DNA of 64,000 nucleotides, from NCBI GenBank assembly GCA_902362925.1, contig CABIYL010000015.1; one strand, 5' to 3'. Made by a program: the position numbers and the translations under genes. A model generated the notes under the pieces. That model was not told where the DNA came from. It did no database searches and saw nothing but the letters and a program-made list of their open reading frames with translations. Source of the stretch: Pseudoflavonifractor sp902362925. GTDB taxonomy: Bacteria > Bacillota > Clostridia > Oscillospirales > Oscillospiraceae. Shown one piece after another: positions 60,443 to 64,000 of the stretch (positions are counted from its first letter, which is position 1; each line of letters starts with the position of its first letter).

Positions 60443-60912
60443 ATCTCGCGCCCCCTGTCCATTTTCTTTACCTTGTCGCGGGCGGCGTTAAGCTGCTTCG
60501 CCTTGTCCTTTGCAGCGGCAAGGGCTTTGCGGATAGAGGGCTTTTTCTCCCGGTTCAGCTTCTTTGCGGAAAACTCTTGAAACGCTGCGGTCATAACGTC
60601 CGCGTCCCGGCCTTTGAAAAACACAAGGTAACGGGTCTGCTCGCCCTTAACCTTTTTTAGCGAAAAATCTATGTTGTATTTCTTCGCCGTACTCTCAAAG
60701 GCTTTAATATTGCTGTCGGTGATCTCGATGTTGGAAACACCCGCGTTCTGCTTCATAAGCTGCCGCATGGTCTGTTTCCCATGCGCGGGTTTGCTTTTCT
60801 GCTCCAAAAACTTTTGGATTGCTTTCTGTAACGCCTGTTCGGTAAGCCGCGCCGCGCCTTTTCCCACTTTGACGTATAGGGCAATCGTTTTTTGGGTTAC
60901 TTCCTCCTGCAA
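60439..60912 (-). CDS. pcfB: PcfB family conjugation protein (backbone B)
   Basis: A 157-aa homologue of the protein at 10596-11087 (GRDADVMTAAFQEFSAKKLN; SNIEITDSNIKAFESTAKKY). The start is a TTG at 60912 after GAAAGGAGTTGATACC. It is complete, but its partner VirD4 is truncated, so it has no known function left in this copy unless it acts with the intact VirD4 of backbone A. Confidence 0.88.
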   Translation of the reverse strand: MQEEVTQKTIALYVKVGKGAARLTEQALQKAIQKFLEQKSKPAHGKQTMRQLMKQNAGVSNIEITDSNIKAFESTAKKYNIDFSLKKVKGEQTRYLVFFKGRDADVMTAAFQEFSAKKLNREKKPSIRKALAAAKDKAKQLNAARDKVKKMDRGREI

Positions 60913-60948
60913 GGTATCAACTCCTTTCCCGGTAAAGTGCGGCTATGC

Positions 60949-61893
60949 TCATTCGCCGCCGTATAAGTCGTGATTGACAAGGGCGGTATAGTAGCTGTCA
61001 ATGGTACTCGGCGCGTTGAACAGCACCGCTTTTAGATACTGCTTGATGTTGCGCACTTTGGTTGTGTTCTCCCTCATGCAATCCAAAACAAACTCAATAT
61101 GGCTGCTGTTCAGCTTCAAAAACTTGGATTTCACCAATTCGGCGGGGTAGTCGTCCCCGGCAATACGGATTGTCTTTCGGGCTGTGCAGACGGTTTCCAG
61201 CATAAGGTCAACAATCTCGTCCAAACGGTCTTTGTCAATTTTGCAGTTTTGAATGAGATGGTCGTATTCGATATTGTCCTTGATAATCTCCCTGTAAATC
61301 TCTACTGCGCTATTGCTTTTCGCTTCCGTTCTTTTCCTTTCCGGCGGCGTAGCCGCTTCGCCATGCGCAAAGGGCAAGGGGTTTAGGGAATGGAAAGGAA
61401 TGGAATGGGTACTTGATAGATCAGTAATTGATTGTTCTTTACTTGATATATCTTTATTTAATTGCGTTGGATTTTCCAACGTAGGTTTTTCCTGCGTAGG
61501 TTTTTCCAACGTTGGATTATCCAATGTTGGATTTTCCAATGTAGGTAAATCCAATATAGGCGGCTGTCCGCCGCTGGTAGCTGCTTCCGGCTCTCGCGGC
61601 TGCGGCTGCTCGTATATGACGTAATCTGCGCCCCGCAAGCGTCCCTTTTCGTCGCGCTCCCGGCTGCGCACGATATATCCGGCTTTTTCGAGTTCCTTTA
61701 CCGCTTCGCGGATTGCGTCGATCTTCTCCCGGTTGATATGGGATAAGCCCGCAAGGGTATAATCCCAATCTTCGGGCAGCGAAAGCATTTGCGACAACAA
61801 GCCCTTTGCCTTTAAGGACAATTCCTTGTTTCGCAAGTGGTGGTTGCTCATAACGGTATATCCCGTATTTCGCTCCACTCTGAAAACTGCCAT
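60949..61893 (-). CDS. DUF6017 / replication-initiator-like protein (backbone B)
   Basis: A 314-aa homologue of 11218-12114: MAVFRVERNTGYTVMSNHHL, winged-helix (LSLKAKGLLSQMLSL, AVKELEKAGYIVRS), linker, and DUF6017 end (KSKFLKLNSSHIEFVLDCMR, TIDSYYTALVNHDLYGGE). The linker contains an unusual string of seven short repeats of the type (L)xNPT, such as LENPTLDNPTLEKPTQEKPT. This is matched at the DNA level by TCCAAyGTwGGrT units at 61455-61560. Repeat number may vary between strains. A role in element maintenance is inferred. Confidence 0.85.
   Translation of the reverse strand: MAVFRVERNTGYTVMSNHHLRNKELSLKAKGLLSQMLSLPEDWDYTLAGLSHINREKIDAIREAVKELEKAGYIVRSRERDEKGRLRGADYVIYEQPQPREPEAATSGGQPPILDLPTLENPTLDNPTLEKPTQEKPTLENPTQLNKDISSKEQSITDLSSTHSIPFHSLNPLPFAHGEAATPPERKRTEAKSNSAVEIYREIIKDNIEYDHLIQNCKIDKDRLDEIVDLMLETVCTARKTIRIAGDDYPAELVKSKFLKLNSSHIEFVLDCMRENTTKVRNIKQYLKAVLFNAPSTIDSYYTALVNHDLYGGE
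61470..61565. repeat. tandem ~15-bp repeats in the DUF6017 linker
   Basis: Units of about 15 bases (consensus TTTTCCAACGTAGG and variants such as ATTATCCAATGTTGG, AAATCCAATATAGG) are repeated seven times and encode the NPTLE-type pentapeptides. They are in frame, so copy-number change would only lengthen or shorten the linker. The backbone A homologue has a shorter related set near 11750-11790. Confidence 0.75.
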
Positions 61894-61918
61894 ATTTCCT
61901 CACTTCCTCTCTTGGTAT

Positions 61919-61943
61919 GCGTGGACAATTAGAAAGCCGTTTT
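61919..61943 (-). repeat. 25-bp repeat, inverted partner of 19684-19708
   Basis: An exact reverse complement of the 25-bp sequence downstream of the relaxase (19684-19708), here just upstream of the DUF6017 gene. The 128 bases between 61894 and 62021 have no gene. Confidence 0.6.
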
Positions 61944-62021
61944 CGGCTGTTTTGGTATTGCAATATGCCCTTTGCCGTTTTCGCGTCTGCAAAGCCGCAT
62001 GGCACAAGGGCTTTTGCCCGT

Positions 62022-62240
62022 CTATTTGTCCATGCTGGCGTGCGTTTTCCGCGTCCTTTTGCCGGGGCAATAGGGACACTCTTTGAAAACGCAAAACTCA
62101 TATTTCCACCCGGGGCGGTAGAAACGGCAAGTGCCGCAATCTTCATCATCTCCGGCACAACCGGATTGATAGCGGTCAAATCCCGGCTTCTGCTGCATGA
62201 GCAATTCAAACGCCCGCTGCTTGCCCTTTGTGAAATACAT
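62022..62240 (-). CDS. Cys-rich small protein, ICE-conserved (backbone B)
   Basis: A 72-aa homologue of 12874-13122: MYFTKGKQRAFELLMQQKPG, then CGTCRFYRPGWKYEFCVFKE and CPYC. I use ATG 62240 after AAAGGAGGTG. All cysteines are conserved between the two copies, consistent with a zinc site. It is the first recognisable gene of backbone B at this end. Confidence 0.75.
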   Translation of the reverse strand: MYFTKGKQRAFELLMQQKPGFDRYQSGCAGDDEDCGTCRFYRPGWKYEFCVFKECPYCPGKRTRKTHASMDK

Positions 62241-62771
62241 TCCGGCTGCACCTCCTTTCCTGCGGGCATAAAAAAACGGCGTTACTTTCTCCCCCAAAGG
62301 GGTTAAGGTAACGCCGTTTGTGTGCGTATTCAGTTTTTAACACATTCCCTGTCTATCCGCTGTCCGCAAAACCATTGATTTTATTAGCTTTTTGCCGCTA
62401 TCGCTATCACACCTCATTATTTTACCACCCCAGCTTCCAAGGGAAGCCCTATTTTAGGGCACCTTAAAAGTAACAAAGGATGTCGCGTTTCACGACAACC
62501 TATGCCCCGAAACAGGGCACCGGGTATGGGGAAAAAGCGTTCGAAGAACGCGCAGCCGCAGAATGAAATTCTGTGTTCAGAAGGGGCTTGGGGGCGTTGC
62601 CCTCAACAAGCAGACGGCAGGAAATGTGAGTGTGTATTAACACTCGCATTGCTTGCCGGATTTGTGTGTGGCTATCCACACGCATTGCTTGCCTGTATCT
62701 AAAACAACCGAAACGGCCCTTGTGCCGCTGCGGAAAATCAACTGAAATTCAAAAATTGGGAGGTAACGACT
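62241..62771. other. gene-free 530-bp region with hairpins and two tandem stem-loop units
   Basis: Two 30-base units repeat with a 36-base period: GAGTGTGTATTAACACTCGC (62628 on) and GTGTGTGGCTATCCACACGC (62664 on), each a stem-loop followed by the same ATTGCTTGCC. Also present are GATGTCGCGTTTCACGACAAC (62479-62499, imperfect hairpin), and GCCCTATTTTAGGGC (62450-62464). A terminator-like AACGGCGTTAC...GTAACGCCGTT hairpin lies at 62275-62319. It may be an origin or attachment region at the end of backbone B. Confidence 0.55.
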
Positions 62772-63017
62772 ATGCGAAAGATTTTGTCCTGCGAGTTCAA
62801 CCTGGATACCGCCTGCGTGGAGCTGCGCCTGTATGATGGAACGCTGCTCTCCATCGACTGCACTGCCGTGGAGAACGAGGTGGCAAACAGTATGTACCAG
62901 CGGTCAGAACTGGACTGGCTGATCTATAATGATCCGCTGGCCTATGCTGAGTTGATTTTGAAGGGTGACCCGGAACTATATCTAAAGGCTGTGACAGAGA
63001 AAATTCCACGAGATTGA
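62772..63017 (+). CDS. DUF6061-like protein
   Basis: An 81-aa protein (MRKILSCEFNLDTACVELRL, YDGTLLSIDCTAVENEVANS, then SELDWLIYNDPLAYAELILK). I recognise the small DUF6061 family of Clostridia; the function is unknown. The ATG follows GGGAGG. It is outside the ICE gene set and precedes the restriction genes. An upstream ATG in another frame (62630) is a shadow. Confidence 0.75.
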   Translation: MRKILSCEFNLDTACVELRLYDGTLLSIDCTAVENEVANSMYQRSELDWLIYNDPLAYAELILKGDPELYLKAVTEKIPRD

Positions 63018-63083
63018 GGGCTTGTAAATTTCGACTTCTTGCAATATAATAAAATTGGATTGTTGTAAGTAGGAGGGATCACT

Positions 63084-63296
63084 GTGCTTGACTATCTGAC
63101 TGTGAAAGAAGCTGGAGAAAAGTGGAATATATCTGGCCGCATGGTAACAGTGTATTGCAACAACGGAAAGATTAAAGGTGCGGTGAAAAAAGGCAATCTA
63201 TGGTTGATTCCAGTAGATGCCGAAAAACCTCTGGACGGAAGGACGATTGCAGCAAGGAAAGCGAGGGGTGAACATGAACAAAAAACAGATGTCTGA
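63084..63296 (+). CDS. excisionase-like HTH protein preceding hsdR
   Basis: A 70-aa protein with a MerR/excisionase-type helix-turn-helix (DYLTVKEAGEKWNISGRMVT, VYCNNGKIKGAVKKGNLWLI, PVDAEKP). Such small HTH proteins commonly precede type I restriction genes in Clostridia. The start GTG/CTT context follows AGGAGG (the initiator may be GTG 63084). It overlaps the hsdR start by 23 bases, so the two are translationally coupled and it may regulate the restriction operon. Confidence 0.82.
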   Translation: MLDYLTVKEAGEKWNISGRMVTVYCNNGKIKGAVKKGNLWLIPVDAEKPLDGRTIAARKARGEHEQKTDV

Positions 63297-63939
63297 ACAG
63301 GACATTAGAACAAAGTATATTACCCCTGCAATTCTGGCTGCCGGCTGGGATCGCGACTTGCAGATCAGGGAGGAAGTTTCCTTCACAAAAGGCAAGATTA
63401 CAGTACGCAGAAAAATTGTGAAGCGTGGAGAGCAAAAACGCGCAGATTATATTTTGTATTGGAAACCAAACATCCCACTGGCAATCGTGGAGGCAAAAGA
63501 CAATAACCACAGTATTGCGGATGGCATGGAGCAGGCTTTAAACTATGCCGAGATTTTAGATATACCCTTTGTGTTTACATCCAACGGCGATGGATTTTCT
63601 TTTTATGACAAGACGGCTGAGCATAATGTTCAGATAGAATTGGCTTTGGATCAGTTCCCTTCGCCGGAAGAATTGTGGGCTCGTTACAAAAAATTCAAGG
63701 GTATCACAGAGGCAAGTGAAAAAGTTGTAGCGCAGGATTATTACTACAATCCCAATGACGATAGAAAACCCCGATACTATCAATGTAACGCGATTAACCG
63801 GGCCGTTGAAGCGGTTGCCAGTGGGCAAAATAGGTTGTTGCTGACAATGGCAACTGGTACTGGTAAGACCTATACAGCGTTTCAGATTATTTATAGACTT
63901 TCGCAAATTGCAAGTGCAAGTTGGACACCCGCACGGTAA
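63274..63939 (+). pseudogene. hsdR: type I restriction enzyme R subunit (hsdR), truncated
   Basis: The N-terminal ~217 residues of HsdR. The nuclease domain has the PD-(D/E)xK pattern (RADYILYWKPNIPLAIVEAK, then DGMEQALNYAEILD). Then comes YYQCNAINRAVEAVASGQNR and the helicase Walker A MATGTGKT. After FQIIYRLSQ the frame runs into foreign sequence (IASASWTPAR) and stops. Normal HsdR is 800-1000 residues, so the gene is broken by an insertion at about 63905. The start ATG 63274 follows GAGGGGTG. Confidence 0.9.
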
Positions 63940-64000
63940 AAATTAGTTAGCTGACAGAAGCGGCGTAGACAGAATCCAGGAACTTCTCGTACAGTTCCTC
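63940..64000 (-). other. edge of the element that truncates hsdR
   Basis: The minus strand ends an open frame, ...EELYEKFLDSVYAASVS and stop, which could be the C-terminus of a transposase or other gene of the element that broke hsdR. Too short to identify. Confidence 0.35.

Noticed and set aside
61470..61565. CRISPR-like short tandem repeats
   Set aside because: The units are about 15 bp without spacers and encode an in-frame peptide repeat of the DUF6017 protein.
1..64000. CRISPR arrays, tRNA and rRNA genes
   Set aside because: No regularly spaced repeats of CRISPR type and no tRNA or rRNA signatures were recognised on either strand.

Overview
The window looks like an accessory island of a gut Firmicute of the class Clostridia. 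The evidence is the gene families (Tn1549/CTn-type conjugation genes, Tn4451-type TnpV/TnpW/TnpX cassettes, DUF6017, DUF4315, DUF4366, Maff2), AAGGAGG-type ribosome binding sites, and resistance genes known from Gram-positive gut bacteria. No rRNA or tRNA gene and no CRISPR array was seen. Nearly all of the sequence is mobile DNA, much of it nested inside other mobile DNA.

Left part (1-13.6 kb, minus strand): backbone A, the transfer module of an integrative conjugative element. Read downstream it holds DUF6050, a Cys-rich protein, a phage-type antirepressor, a DUF6017 replication-like protein, PcfB, the coupling protein VirD4, Maff2, a TrbL/VirB6-like protein, an 83-aa protein, two DNA methylases, PrgI and VirB4, which runs off the left edge. 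Maff2 is split by a 2.76-kb group II intron whose removal restores the frame. The first methylase is split near its 5' end by an IS1182-family element with a 7-bp target duplication.

Middle part (13.6-38.8 kb and 60.0-62.3 kb): backbone B, a second related element. It has a sigma factor/HTH pair, a KTR protein and an RlmN/Cfr-like radical-SAM gene behind an attenuator, an XRE regulator, MobC and a relaxase, TTRAP, an 1115-aa ArdA/ArdC-type antirestriction protein, topoisomerase III, DUF4366 and DUF4315. PcfB, DUF6017 and the start of VirD4 lie at 60-62 kb. Its mating-pore genes are missing. topB is split by a 6.7-kb mobilizable transposon (element B) carrying aac(6')-Im and aph(2'')-IIa/Ib. 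virD4 is split by a serine-recombinase element (element D) carrying an RlmA-like rRNA methyltransferase. The recombinase gene of element D is itself split by a 21-kb element (element C).

Element C (38.84-59.99 kb) carries its own MOBQ relaxase and oriT, a CHC2 primase and SF3 helicase, a large serine recombinase, TnpW and TnpV, a sigma-like protein, a DUF6076-like protein and RhuM. It also carries a type III restriction locus (SNF2 helicase, broken mod, small membrane protein, intact res). The mod gene has lost its N-terminal part and is interrupted by a 2.3-kb resistance segment (truncated ant(6)-Ia, intact aphA-3, 5'-truncated sat4).

The most interesting signal is regulatory. Two different putative 23S rRNA methyltransferase genes, on two different elements, each sit behind a sigma-A-like promoter and an 8-codon leader peptide (MLHSMRIR and MVTFMRLR) that ends in the Arg-x-Arg motif known from macrolide-dependent ribosome arrest. 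Conditional hairpins follow each leader. This looks like a shared drug-sensing control added to two unrelated rRNA methylases. The right end of the window (62.7-64 kb) holds a DUF6061 protein and a type I restriction hsdR gene cut off just after its Walker A motif.
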